Origin: Rhodothermales bacterium
Lineage (GTDB): Bacteria; Bacteroidota; Rhodothermia; Rhodothermales; Bin80
Assembly: GCA_028278205.1 (NCBI GenBank)
Contig: JANQES010000118.1
Location: forward strand, 1-38,141
Direction: 5' to 3'
Length of the DNA stretch: 38,141 nucleotides
This document shows, in pieces, positions 8,752 to 17,206 of the stretch. Within the stretch, counting starts at the first letter, position 1, and every line of letters begins with the position of its first letter. A program made the translations under genes and the position numbers. Below the pieces are notes generated by a model. The model was given only the letters and a program-made list of their open reading frames with translations, did not search any database and was not told the DNA's origin.

Positions 8752-8989
8752 TCAGCCCGGCGAAGGATCACCGGGCTGTGGTATGGAGGCCCGTTGGGCC
8801 TTTCTCAGGGCACCGAAGGCGTCCTTGAGCAACGACGGCGTCAAGTCAAACTTATACCCGATTTAAACACAAAGACCAGGCAGCGTTGTGGTTTCACAGT
8901 TTTGTCCATACCCGCCCATGAGCCGGAGCGTCGAAGAAAACCCCGACGCCCCGACCCTCAACCCCTTTTTTAAATTTCCGCCAGGAAAT
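8752..8989. other. Intergenic spacer with small hairpins
   Basis: No gene is seen. It holds AGCCCGG/CCGGGCT (8754-8760, 8771-8777) and AGGCCC/GGGCCT (8787-8792, 8796-8801), followed by TTTCTC. These may be remains of the missing start of the serine hydrolase region or terminators. Confidence 0.5.
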
Positions 8990-8995
8990 TTAAAA
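8968..8995. terminator. AT-rich perfect hairpin at the 3' end of TonB receptor 2
   Basis: TTTTAAATTTCC (8968-8979) and GGAAATTTAAAA (8984-8995) form a 12-bp stem with a 4-nt loop, overlapping the receptor's stop codon (8990-8992). It probably acts as a 3' stability or termination hairpin. The downstream minus-strand sequence is A-rich, not U-rich, so it is not a textbook terminator. Confidence 0.5.
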
Positions 8996-11353
8996 GGTTA
9001 CACTGAGGTTGCTGAAGAAGACACGACCCGGCTCCGGGATGGGCGTGGCCGTGAACGGGTTCTTGGCGTTGAGGTGATTGACGTATTCCTCATCGGTAAG
9101 ATTCGTTACGCCCACGAGCAGGCTTACGTTGCGGACGAGTTGCAGGCCCGCCCGCAGATCCACCGTCGTGTAGCCTTCGGTCAGCGTCTCGCCGCGTGTG
9201 GTAGCCACCCGGTCCTGCTCAGCGACGACGCGCGCGAGGCCCTCGGCAAAGAAGCGCCCGTCGCGGGTCGAATAGCGCAGGCCGAACCCGGCTTCGAAGG
9301 GCGAGACGCCCAGCGCCGGTTCGTCGAGTTCTTTGTCTTCGCCGTAGAGATAGCTGGTGCTGACGTGGGCCGTGAGCACATCGAGCAGCGCCACCGCCGC
9401 CGTTGCCTCGGCCCCATAAAAGGCCGCCTCGCCATTGATGTAGCGGAAGACGGTCGGCGGGCTCAGCGGCAGCATCCGGGGGACGTTCGTCGGCTCCAGC
9501 GTGATGTAGTCGGCCATCTGTCGATAGAAGCCGTTGACGTTGACTTGAATGCGCGGATAGCTCGCTTCGAGCCAGACATCCACCTGCGTGCTGCGTTCAG
9601 GATCGAGGTTGGGATTGCCTACAAATTCGGCGGCGGTCTGCGCTTTGCTGGCCGGGAAACGGTCGGCATAGCGCTCCAGCGCATCGGCTGTGCGAACCAC
9701 CGAGCCAACGCCTACCGACAGCAGCCACTCCGGCGCCAGCGGCACAGCCAGCGTCAAGGCGCCGCTGAGGTTCGTTTCGGTGTCGTCGAGGTCATCCTGC
9801 ATGGCGCCGGTGTGTTCGAGATAGGACGGGCTGACACGGCCTGCTTCTGCCGAGACAAAATCCAACCGCACCGAACCCGACACCGCCACCGCGCCGGCGG
9901 TGCGTTTGCCATTGGCGAAGAGGCCCGCGTCGGTGATCGTCACGTCGGGCCAGATCTCGTCGCTGGCGTAGAACGGCGGCACGACGGTGTTGCCGTTGGG
10001 CATGACGGCCTGGAACGGGCGCACGGCATCGCGCGCCGTGCTGTAGACATCGCCGCCGACGGTCAGCGTCCAGTGATCGTCGGGGATGATCTCGGCAGCG
10101 AGCCGGCCCCCGATGTTTTGCATCTCCGAATCGACCGTGATGATCAGCGGCGGGCGCGGGTTGCCGTTGGGAAACATGCCGGCCTCACGCGTGGGCTTTT
10201 CGTCGTTATCCATCCCATGATCGACCCGGTGCCAGTAGACCAGCGCGTCGAGGCTGCGGAAGACTTTGCCGGGCTGCGAGAGTTGGTAGCGCGCCGAAAC
10301 GTCGGCAGCTTCGAAAAAGTCCGCGTCGAGCAGGCGACCGGGATAGTCGATGTCGCGCTGATCCTGGTAGCCGCCGGCCACCGTCACCTGCGACGTCGGC
10401 GAGAGGCGATAGCTGACTTTGCCGCGCACTTCGCCCGACGTGAAATCCCCCGGAATCTCGGTGCCGTCGCCCGATTCGTAATCATCGCCCTCGCGATAGG
10501 CGCCATGGACCCAGAACGTGACGTTTTTTTCCGATCCAAAGACGGCGCCCGAAAGGCCGAGGGCGTTCTGATTCGAGTCGAAGCTGCTGCGGACGAAGCC
10601 GTGGGCAAGGCCGGCGGCGGGCGAGACGGTCTTGGTATGCACCCGGATGGCGCTCATGTTGCCGGCGCCCCAGATCAAGGCATACGGCCCCTTCACGATC
10701 TCAACACGGTCGATGGTGCTGGGGTCGAAATGGCTGACCTGCGAGTCCATGCGTAGCGGCCCGGCGGGAAAGCGGCGCACGCCGTCGACGTACGCGCCCA
10801 CCTCGGTCTCGACGAGGCCGCGCACGTTGGGATCGAGCCCGATAGGCCCGCGCCGGGCGGCGTTAATGCCGGGCATGATGCGCAGTAGCTCGCCTGAATC
10901 GCGCGGGTTGGTCTCGCGCACGGCCCGCGCTTCGAGCGAGGCTTCGGGCTGCAAATCCGGGCGCAGCGCCGCCACCGTGATGCTGGTCATCCCGATGGGT
11001 TCGAAGCGCAGTTCGAACCGCACCCTGGTGGTGGCATCGGGCGTGACGCGCACCTGCTGCACGGCTTCCTCAAACCCGATAAACCGCGCCCGGAGCGTGT
11101 ACGTCCCGACGGGTACCTCGGCGATGGTAAAGCGGCCATCGGCCTCGCTGGCCGCGCCCAACAGGGTGTTTTCGACCAGCACGTTGGCGCCGGGCAGCGC
11201 TTCGCCGGTGCGGGCATCTACCACGGTGCCGGCAATCGTTCCCGTCTGGGCCAGGGTATTCTCCGAAACTGTGAAAAACAGCAAAAAAACCACAAAAAGC
11301 GGCATGACGAGCCCCCGGCGCACCGGCGCACCCGTCGATTGAGTAACAGTCAT
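8990..11353 (-). CDS. TonB-dependent receptor with CarboxypepD_reg-like domain (receptor 2; metal uptake suspected)
   Basis: ATG 11353 is preceded by GGAGG at good spacing, one of few clear Shine-Dalgarno sites here. Signal segment (LVMPLFVVFLLFFTVSENTLAQ), then CarboxypepD_reg-like domain (GTIAGTVVDARTGEALPGANV), plug (LLRIMPGINAARRG, VRGLVETEVGAYVDGVRRF, LRMDSQVSHFDPSTIDRVEIVKGPYAL) and barrel with the canonical C-terminal Phe (SNLSVTF). It is paralogous to receptor 1. The DGV....P-RMDS-...-VKGP pattern recalls the copper/zinc receptor branch. The two genes upstream on the same strand encode a Cys/His-rich protein and a His-heptad lipoprotein, which supports a metal substrate; that is inference. 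A 201-bp inverted repeat lies in its leader. Confidence 0.93.
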   Translation of the reverse strand: MTVTQSTGAPVRRGLVMPLFVVFLLFFTVSENTLAQTGTIAGTVVDARTGEALPGANVLVENTLLGAASEADGRFTIAEVPVGTYTLRARFIGFEEAVQQVRVTPDATTRVRFELRFEPIGMTSITVAALRPDLQPEASLEARAVRETNPRDSGELLRIMPGINAARRGPIGLDPNVRGLVETEVGAYVDGVRRFPAGPLRMDSQVSHFDPSTIDRVEIVKGPYALIWGAGNMSAIRVHTKTVSPAAGLAHGFVRSSFDSNQNALGLSGAVFGSEKNVTFWVHGAYREGDDYESGDGTEIPGDFTSGEVRGKVSYRLSPTSQVTVAGGYQDQRDIDYPGRLLDADFFEAADVSARYQLSQPGKVFRSLDALVYWHRVDHGMDNDEKPTREAGMFPNGNPRPPLIITVDSEMQNIGGRLAAEIIPDDHWTLTVGGDVYSTARDAVRPFQAVMPNGNTVVPPFYASDEIWPDVTITDAGLFANGKRTAGAVAVSGSVRLDFVSAEAGRVSPSYLEHTGAMQDDLDDTETNLSGALTLAVPLAPEWLLSVGVGSVVRTADALERYADRFPASKAQTAAEFVGNPNLDPERSTQVDVWLEASYPRIQVNVNGFYRQMADYITLEPTNVPRMLPLSPPTVFRYINGEAAFYGAEATAAVALLDVLTAHVSTSYLYGEDKELDEPALGVSPFEAGFGLRYSTRDGRFFAEGLARVVAEQDRVATTRGETLTEGYTTVDLRAGLQLVRNVSLLVGVTNLTDEEYVNHLNAKNPFTATPIPEPGRVFFSNLSVTF

Positions 11354-11431
11354 TGTTTATCCTCCAACGGATTTGGACTTTGGCGAATTGGGCGTAGCTC
11401 ATCCCAAATCCGGATGATCACGGGCGGAAGT

Positions 11432-11632
11432 GCGCAGGCTTATGCTCTTTGTAATTATGATCAGGTAATGGCTTTGCCCGGCACCACCCGGCCCTGAAGG
11501 GCAGGGCTCAGGGGCTCAAGGACGCTGCGCGCCCTGTTTCAGGCCCAACAGGTCTTGAGCCAATGAGCCCTGTGGTTCACCGCCGGGCAGACTCGTTACC
11601 CGATTAAAATTACAAGGAGCATAAGCTGGCGC
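11432..11632. repeat. Long imperfect inverted repeat (about 85-bp arms)
   Basis: This fills most of the 326-bp gap between TonB receptor 2 and the Cys/His-rich gene. The left arm (11432 to about 11522) begins GCGCAGGCTTATGCTCTTTG. The right arm (about 11549-11632) ends with the inverse complement of that sequence with few changes. The arms also share GTAATT, GGGTAA-like, GCCCGG and GGGCTC...GGCTCAAG blocks in inverse order. It could be a MITE-like element or a structured leader RNA. I checked for cobalamin, TPP and SAM riboswitch signatures and did not see them. Confidence 0.7.
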
Positions 11633-11679
11633 CTTCCCACGCCGCATCAGGCGGATTCGGCAAAAACGGGATGAGCCAG

Positions 11680-12138
11680 TCAGGCCAGGCGTGGAGGATG
11701 GAAGATGTCGTGGATGGGCTGGTGGAGGACGCTTCGACTGGTCCCGGCAAACGTCAACGGGGGGCGTAGACGCGGCCCGGTAGCGTCGCTTTCTGCGAGA
11801 AGGGCTTTGTCGATAACTGGGAGAACGAAGGGCGTGGCGGCGTCGGGCGTGCCACAGGTGCGCAGCGAAGAATGCTCGCCGTGGCCTTCGTCCGCATGAT
11901 TCATCGCACCATGCGAGGCCGTGTGATGACCGCAGGTGCATCCGGCCTTGCAATGACAGATCGCGCTCGTGCAGGGCGCATGGTCCGCGCCGGGATGAAG
12001 CACGCGCGCCAGGAGCGGCGCCAGCGGCAACTGATAGAGCATCAACACATACACCACGAAGACGGCCACGATGCCCCACCCCGTACTCAGGGCCGGGTTG
12101 CGGGGCCTTGTCTTCGTGGTGCGTGCTAAAGAAGCCAT
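11680..12138 (-). CDS. Cys/His-rich small membrane protein, putative metal binding
   Basis: 152 residues from ATG 12138. One hydrophobic segment at about residues 21-45 (GWGIVAVFVVYVLMLYQLPLA) is followed by a Cys/His cluster: C56, C61, H62, C63, C67, C69, H71, H72, H76, H81, H86, H89, C95 (CHCKAGCTCGHH...MNHADEGHGEH). The C-terminal 50 residues are proline-rich, with PIHDIFHPPR at the end. The arrangement suggests a membrane-anchored periplasmic metal-binding domain, probably for Cu(I) or a similar soft metal. It lies between TonB receptor 2 and the His-heptad lipoprotein, all on the minus strand. It resembles the DUF2946 type of small protein near copper receptors, but I do not claim membership. 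Confidence 0.75.
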   Translation of the reverse strand: MASLARTTKTRPRNPALSTGWGIVAVFVVYVLMLYQLPLAPLLARVLHPGADHAPCTSAICHCKAGCTCGHHTASHGAMNHADEGHGEHSSLRTCGTPDAATPFVLPVIDKALLAESDATGPRLRPPLTFAGTSRSVLHQPIHDIFHPPRLA

Positions 12139-12266
12139 CAGAAAGACATCCTTGATGGTTTTACGATGCTCACAGACACCCTTTTGGTGTATGCACGATC
12201 GCAGATATTACGAGGCGGCGATGCCGTCTACGGGCGCAGCGCGATTAAGTGGCGTTGCGCGGCGTG

Positions 12267-12749
12267 CTATTGCCGATGCTCCTCCATCATGCCGGCGTGT
12301 TCTTCTTGCATCCGGGCGTGCTCCTCCTGGATGCGTCCGTGCTCTTGTTGCATCGCTTCGTGCTCCTGCTGCATCTGCGTGTGGTTTTCCTCCATGACCA
12401 CGTCCGAGATTCCGCTGGCTTCATGGGCATCGAGCATGCTTCGGTGCGCGTCGAGGTTTGCCTGGTGCTGAGTAAGGAGGGTCTGGTGCCCATCGAGAAG
12501 GCTCTGATGCGCGGCCAGCAGCGAATCGTGCCGGGGAAACTGCCCCGCGCCGCCGGCTTCGGCGTGCTCGTCCACGAGATGCTGATGCTGCTCTACCATC
12601 TCTTTGTGCATCGTGGCGAGCGAGTCGTGCATGGCCTGCATCTGCGCGTGGGCTGCTACCATTTCCGTGTGCCGCTCGCCCGGCCCCGAAGCGCACGCCG
12701 CCAGGCCGAGCACCGCGACAATCGAAAGCACAAAAAGGGGGATCTTCAT
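12267..12749 (-). CDS. Lipoprotein with histidine at every seventh residue of a long coiled coil
   Basis: The start is ATG 12749 (MKIPLFVLSIVAVLGLAAC); Cys19 in LAAC is the lipobox cysteine. From residue 27 to 158 the mature chain is almost wholly heptads led by His: H27, 34, 41, 48, 55, 62, then after a five-residue insertion H74, 81, 88, 95, 102, 109, one missed position, and H123, 130, 137, 144, 151, 158. This makes 18 heptad histidines plus H57. Typical units are HEAMQQE, HGRIQEE, HARMQEE, HAGMMEE. Met and Glu/Gln fill the rest. A helix would carry a stripe of His along its length, suited to binding Cu, Zn or Ni in the periplasm or at the outer membrane. Charged neighbours suggest a coiled coil. 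No named family is recognised; the metal role is inferred. Confidence 0.85.
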   Translation of the reverse strand: MKIPLFVLSIVAVLGLAACASGPGERHTEMVAAHAQMQAMHDSLATMHKEMVEQHQHLVDEHAEAGGAGQFPRHDSLLAAHQSLLDGHQTLLTQHQANLDAHRSMLDAHEASGISDVVMEENHTQMQQEHEAMQQEHGRIQEEHARMQEEHAGMMEEHRQ

Positions 12750-12984
12750 GGTTTCGGCTGCTTTTTGATGACGTAGGCCCCGGCAGGCAAGCACACAACC
12801 TGCCGGTCAGGATGAAATGGTATGTACCCCATTCGTCGTAATCAAATTAAATTGATGTGCAGAATCCACCCACTCATCGCCCCTGGAAGGCTGCCCGGCG
12901 AAGCCTGCTCGCCGTTCATCGCGTATCATTTGAGCCGGGCGTCCGTCGGCTTTACCTTTCACTCGCCCCAGAAACATCGTCCTG

Positions 12985-14058
12985 ATGATACGCTACCTCT
13001 CCATACGACTGACCGGCCTCGCTGCCTGCTTGCTGCTAGCGACGACGGCCTCCGCCCAGCCGAAGGCGCCGGCCTGGGAAGTGCAGCCGCCCGAAACCTT
13101 CGGCCTCGACAGCACCGCGCTGGCGCAGGCCTACGCCCACGCCGCCGAGCTGACGCCGCTCAACAGCCTGCTCATCGCCCGCAACGGCGCGCTCGTGGCC
13201 GAGCAATATTTTGGGGGGATGACGGCGCGGCGGCAGATCAACATCAAGTCGGCCTCCAAGAGTGTGCTCTCGGCGCTCATCGGCATCGCGTTCTACGAAG
13301 GCCACCTCGACAGCCTCGACCAACCCATCACCGATTTCTTCCCCGAATATTTCGACGCATCGACCGATCCGCGCAAACGCGCCATCACCATTCGTCACCT
13401 GTTGACGATGACGCCGGGGCTCGAAACGACGAGCTTCGGCAACTACGGCGCGTGGGTGGGCAGCCGCAACTGGGTGCGCTACGCGCTCGATCAGCCGATG
13501 ATCATGAACCCCGGCGGCGATGCGATGATCTACAGCACCGGCACGACGCACCTGCTCTCGGCCATCCTCACCAAAGCCACGGGCATGAGCACGCTGGCCT
13601 ACGCCCGCGACCGCCTGTTCAAGCCGATGAGCATTGCCTTGCCCGCCTGGGACCGCGACCCGCAAGGCAACTACCTCGGCGGCAACAACATGGCTCTCAC
13701 CCCCCGCGAACTCTTGAAATTCGGCCAACTCTACCTCGACGACGGGCGCTACGAAGACCAACAACTCATCCCCGCCGCCTGGATCCACGCCTCCACGCGG
13801 CGCTTCGTGACCAAGACGTTTCGCGGCTTCGAATACGGCTACCTCTGGTGGATCGAGGACTTCGGCGGCTACGAGACGTGGTTTGCCTGGGGCTACGGCG
13901 GACAGTACGTCTTCGTCGTGCCGGCACTCGGCCTCGTCGTGGTCTGCACCTCGGCGCTCAAAGGCCACCCGCGCGGCGTAGACCACAACGCGCGCATCTA
14001 TGATTTGCTGGAAAACTACGTGCTGCCGGCGGTGCTGCCGGAGGCGGTGGGGCGATGA
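12985..14058 (+). CDS. Serine hydrolase of the beta-lactamase/PBP-like family (secreted)
   Basis: 357 residues, with a signal peptide at the start (MIRYLSIRLTGLAACLLLATTASAQ). The catalytic motifs are S-x-x-K as SASK in INIKSASKSVLSALIG, Y-S-T in MIYSTGTTHLLSA (second motif), and GYGGQYVFVVP replacing the KTG box. This is the class C/esterase-like group (Pfam Beta-lactamase) that often acts on esters or D-amino acid peptides rather than on antibiotics. Its length is normal and the gene looks intact, unlike the fragment at 8013. It stands alone on the plus strand between the metal locus and a REP-like element. Substrate cannot be predicted. Confidence 0.9.
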   Translation: MIRYLSIRLTGLAACLLLATTASAQPKAPAWEVQPPETFGLDSTALAQAYAHAAELTPLNSLLIARNGALVAEQYFGGMTARRQINIKSASKSVLSALIGIAFYEGHLDSLDQPITDFFPEYFDASTDPRKRAITIRHLLTMTPGLETTSFGNYGAWVGSRNWVRYALDQPMIMNPGGDAMIYSTGTTHLLSAILTKATGMSTLAYARDRLFKPMSIALPAWDRDPQGNYLGGNNMALTPRELLKFGQLYLDDGRYEDQQLIPAAWIHASTRRFVTKTFRGFEYGYLWWIEDFGGYETWFAWGYGGQYVFVVPALGLVVVCTSALKGHPRGVDHNARIYDLLENYVLPAVLPEAVGR

Positions 14059-14073
14059 ATTTCGGTTTTAAGA

Positions 14074-14222
14074 AGCCCCGTAGGGGCGTCCTGTTTGTAG
14101 AATCGATCCCCTTAAAAAACAAAAGCTCCGTCAGGAGCGACCTGTTCAAAACAGGCCGCCCCTACGGGGCTATTTTCTTTTTGGGAATGCGGGTTCTACA
14201 AACAGATCGCCCCTACGGGGCT
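14074..14222. repeat. REP/BIME-like element built on CCCCGTAGGGGCG
   Basis: AGCCCCGTAGGGGCG (14074-14088) and its inverse CGCCCCTACGGGGCT (14208-14222) form the ends. Inside are a variant pair (AGCTCCGTCAGGAGCG; GCCGCCCCTACGGGGCT) and inverse copies of CTGTTTGTAGAA. This makes nested hairpins of four related palindromes. It lies between convergent genes. The same family recurs at 20558-20721. Confidence 0.8.
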
Positions 14223-14251
14223 GTTGGAATTGCGCCCTTACCTCATCCCAA

Positions 14252-14821
14252 TCAAAACGAAATCTTATACTCCTCCGCCCCATCCGCAAAGTAATAGGAA
14301 AACTCCTTCTCGCTCGGAAAATGCCGGACTTTAAAAATGTTTTTCTGATCGTCGAAAAGCTCGAACAGAACCACGTCGCGGACGGTGAAGGTTTTTAGCA
14401 CAGCGGGGGCTTCGAAGCTCACCGTGTACCACCACATCGGCTCGCCGGCCATCTGGTCTTCACCGCTGGAGATGATCTGGCCCGGCACCGCCACCTCGTC
14501 TTGCTTGAGCACAAAGACTTCGTTGAAATACGCGATAAAGAGCGAGTCGGAATGCGGATTGACGGCGAGGGTGAAATCGGGCTCTTCGAACTTCTGCCGG
14601 AGCGCAACTTCCAGATCATCTTTGAACAATCGGATCTGAAGCATCGCCCGGTTTTCCTCGACGGCCATGCGCCCGTAGCTGACATGAAACTTGTGCGCGC
14701 CCGGCTCGGCAGCTTCCGGCTCCTCCCCACCCCGCTCACCGCCAAAGCCATAAGCCGGCCCCTGGATCAACGCCGCTACCGCCAGCAGCAGCACGCGCCT
14801 TGCTATCCGGCTGCGTTGCAT
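14252..14821 (-). CDS. DUF6702-like periplasmic protein
   Basis: 189 residues with a signal peptide (RVLLLAVAALIQGPAYG). The mature part begins HKFHVSYGRMAVEENRAMLQIRLFKDDLEVAL, the typical opening of the DUF6702 family: a beta-rich domain with conserved HxFxVS and F.DDLE motifs. It continues through VNPHSDSLFIAYFNEVFVL and WWYTVSFEAP and ends at YKISF. In many Bacteroidota this family is encoded with an M1 peptidase and a HupE/UreJ-like membrane protein, as here. The family name is from memory of motifs, not a search. Function unknown. Confidence 0.7.
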   Translation of the reverse strand: MQRSRIARRVLLLAVAALIQGPAYGFGGERGGEEPEAAEPGAHKFHVSYGRMAVEENRAMLQIRLFKDDLEVALRQKFEEPDFTLAVNPHSDSLFIAYFNEVFVLKQDEVAVPGQIISSGEDQMAGEPMWWYTVSFEAPAVLKTFTVRDVVLFELFDDQKNIFKVRHFPSEKEFSYYFADGAEEYKISF

Positions 14822-14883
14822 GATTGGGTGTGTTTAATCGAAGGTCTTCCTTTCACGACGGAAGCCGTCTTGCGGGTTCCCTG

Positions 14884-15033
14884 TTTTTGAAAGGGAGAGA
14901 GGGGGAAAGGGTGAGAGGGAGATCTTGAAGGCGAATAGCGAATGGCCAGTGGCGAATGGATTTTCTCATTCCCCATTGGCTATTCGCCATTCGTCCTTGG
15001 AATCTCCCTTTCCCCCTTTCTCCCTTTCGAAAA
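14884..15033. repeat. Nested double heptamer hairpin
   Basis: Inner pair: GCGAATA, GCGAATG, GCCAGTG, GCGAATG on the left (about 14930-14958) against CCATTGG, CTATTCG, CCATTCG on the right (14973-14993). Outer pair: purine array (GAAAGGG, AGAGAGG, GGGAAAG; 14889-14924) against its pyrimidine complement (about 14999-15033). Two different heptamer families are therefore stacked in one gap between the M1 stop and the DUF6702-like start. Confidence 0.75.
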
Positions 15034-17181
15034 TCACTCGTCGTTGCTATCCCTCGTCCCGCCCGTCTCGCCTTCCTGGAGGCTGGCGGCTTCCCAGACG
15101 TTGTTTTCGCGGTCTACGTCGGCGAACGCTTCGTCGGGGTCGAGTTCGACGCGAACGACCTTTTTGTCGGTGAAGAAGCCCTTGGTGAATTCGATCTCGT
15201 TGTTGCGCCAGACGTCCGCCGGCAGGTCGAAGCGCTCGGTGGTGTCGTCGTCGTAGGTCACTTCGATCTCAAGCGGCATCAGGAGTTTGCCTTCGTTCTT
15301 GACCTCGATGCGATAGTAGTTGGCGCCGTTTTCGGTGGTGCCCATGAGGTTTTCCGCATTCTGCGCCGTCACGTTGACGAGGGCCTGGTCGTTGGAATAC
15401 GTGGTGTAGAACCAGCCGCGCCAGAACCACGCCAGGTGCTCCCCGGCGCTCTCTTCCATCGACCGGAAGAAGTCGGCGGGTTGCGGATGTTTGAAGGCCC
15501 AGCGCTCCGAATACCGGCGGAAGGCATCGTCGAAGGCCTCCGGCCCGAGGATGTGTTCGCGCAGCATCACCAGCCCCGTGGCCGGCTTGGCGTAGCCGTT
15601 GTTGCCGAAGTTGTTCTGGATGATATCCGACTCCGTCATGATGGGGACCTGATTCGGATTGCGCATGTAATCGACGATGCCCCTGGCCGGGCCGCGCCGG
15701 CTGGGATAGGTGCCGTCGGTGGTCTGCGTCCAGATCTCGGTGCCGTTGAACTTTTTGGCGTAATCCTGCTCGCCGTAGTATTGCAAGAAGGTGTTGAGCC
15801 CCTCGTCCATCCACGTCCACTTGCGCTCGTCCGAGGCGATGATCATCGGGAACCAGTTGTGACCCACTTCATGGATCGTCACGCCGATGAGGGCGCGTTC
15901 GAGGCCGGGGCTGTAGCTGCCGTCGGGGCCGGGGCGCGCGCCGCAGAAAGCAATCATCGGATACTCCATCCCGAAGACCGGCCCGTGGATGTTCGACGCC
16001 TTGGGATACGGATATTCCAGCGACATCCGCCCGTAAGTCTCCAGCGTCACGATGGTAGCCCGCGTCGAGACTTTGTCCCAAAGCGGCATGGCATCGCGCG
16101 GGTAGAGCGAGTGGATCTGGATGGGCTCCTGGTCGTCGCGATACTGGAAGCCGGCGGCGTCCCAGACGTACGTTTGCGACGAGACCCAGGCGAAGTCGCG
16201 CACGTCTTCGGCTTTGAAATGCCACGTCAACATGCCGCTATGCACCGGGCGGCTCTCCTTCGTCATCACCTCGTCCGGCGCGATGATAAACGTCGGTTCC
16301 TGGCTTTGATAGGCCGTCTTCAGACGCTCAAACTGCGTCCGCGTGAGCACATCTCCGGGATTCTGCAAAATGCCCGTCGCCTCGACGATGTGATCCCACG
16401 GCACGGTCAGCTTGACGTCGTAGTCGCCGAAGTTGAGATAGAATTCGCCGCGTCCCAGGAATTGATCGGTCTGCCAGCCGTTGACGTCGTCATAGACCGA
16501 CAGGCGGGGGAACCACTGAGCCATCTCGTAGAGCCAGCCGTCGCGCACTTTCTCCTTGGCGCCGCGCCCGCTGAACGGAATCGGATAGCTCCAATCGATG
16601 TCGAATTGGACCTTTTCGCCCGGCCTCAGCGGCTCGGCCAGATCCACGCGCATGATGGTGTTGTTGATGCGATGCTTGGCATCGGCGAGGTTGCCGGCGT
16701 CATCGACGAGTTGCACCCGTGAGATGGTGTAGCCGCCATCGAAGGGCGTGGGGTTGAAATACTGGCGATACCGGGCCGGGATGCTGTCTGGGAGCGCACC
16801 GCGTGTCTTGTAAGACCGGCTGTGTTCAATCGACCGGACGTTCTGGTCGAGCTGGACCCACAGAAAATCCAGCACGTCGGGCGAGTTGTTGTGATAGGTG
16901 ATGCGCTCGGATCCATGGATGGACTGCGAGACGGTGTCGAGCGTGGCCTCGATCACGTAATCGACCTGCTGCTGCCAGTAATCCTTGCCGGGAAAGCCGG
17001 AGGCGGCGCGCTGGTCGTTGGGATCGGGCCACTCGTCGATCAGGCGAAACATCGAATGGTTTTTGCTCTGGACGTCGCCGTCGATGTTGCGCCAGTTTTG
17101 GGCGGTAGCCGCCGGCGCGCTGACGACCAACACGAGGCCGCACAGCATCACGCCGAGGCGATAAACGGTAGCGGTGTTCAT
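15034..17181 (-). CDS. M1 family zinc metallopeptidase (secreted aminopeptidase-like)
   Basis: The start is ATG 17181 (MNTATVYRLGVMLCGLVLVVSAPAATAQ), giving a signal peptide; the ATG at 17256 would make the heptamer hairpin coding. 715 residues. N-terminal beta domain, then GMEYPMIAFCGARP in place of the GAMEN exopeptidase motif, and the gluzincin site TIHEVGHNWFPMIIASDERKWTWMDEGLNTF (HExxH plus Glu 18 residues on). The Tyr after it is likely in the NNGYAKPATGLVML region. It is probably periplasmic or surface-attached. It sits between HupE/UreJ (upstream) and DUF6702-like (downstream) genes, same strand. The shift from GAMEN to GMEYP places it in the Bacteroidota branch of M1 whose substrates are not known. 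Confidence 0.92.
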   Translation of the reverse strand: MNTATVYRLGVMLCGLVLVVSAPAATAQNWRNIDGDVQSKNHSMFRLIDEWPDPNDQRAASGFPGKDYWQQQVDYVIEATLDTVSQSIHGSERITYHNNSPDVLDFLWVQLDQNVRSIEHSRSYKTRGALPDSIPARYRQYFNPTPFDGGYTISRVQLVDDAGNLADAKHRINNTIMRVDLAEPLRPGEKVQFDIDWSYPIPFSGRGAKEKVRDGWLYEMAQWFPRLSVYDDVNGWQTDQFLGRGEFYLNFGDYDVKLTVPWDHIVEATGILQNPGDVLTRTQFERLKTAYQSQEPTFIIAPDEVMTKESRPVHSGMLTWHFKAEDVRDFAWVSSQTYVWDAAGFQYRDDQEPIQIHSLYPRDAMPLWDKVSTRATIVTLETYGRMSLEYPYPKASNIHGPVFGMEYPMIAFCGARPGPDGSYSPGLERALIGVTIHEVGHNWFPMIIASDERKWTWMDEGLNTFLQYYGEQDYAKKFNGTEIWTQTTDGTYPSRRGPARGIVDYMRNPNQVPIMTESDIIQNNFGNNGYAKPATGLVMLREHILGPEAFDDAFRRYSERWAFKHPQPADFFRSMEESAGEHLAWFWRGWFYTTYSNDQALVNVTAQNAENLMGTTENGANYYRIEVKNEGKLLMPLEIEVTYDDDTTERFDLPADVWRNNEIEFTKGFFTDKKVVRVELDPDEAFADVDRENNVWEAASLQEGETGGTRDSNDE

Positions 17182-17206
17182 AGCGAGGAGCGGTGAGAGG
17201 TTGGAG

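Noticed and set aside
8888..10756. 622-residue frame opposite TonB receptor 2
   Set aside because: Antisense artefact; the receptor has signal peptide, plug and terminal Phe on the other strand.
11354..11680. Riboswitch (cobalamin, TPP or SAM) before TonB receptor 2
   Set aside because: Neither the B12 box nor TPP or SAM core motifs could be found in either orientation; the region is better explained by the long inverted repeat.
12822..14003. 393-residue frame overlapping the serine hydrolase
   Set aside because: Arg/Pro-rich out-of-frame translation; the hydrolase frame has the SxxK motif and a signal peptide.
14956..16722. 588-residue frame opposite the M1 peptidase
   Set aside because: Antisense artefact of GC-rich coding DNA; the HExxH-containing strand is the gene.
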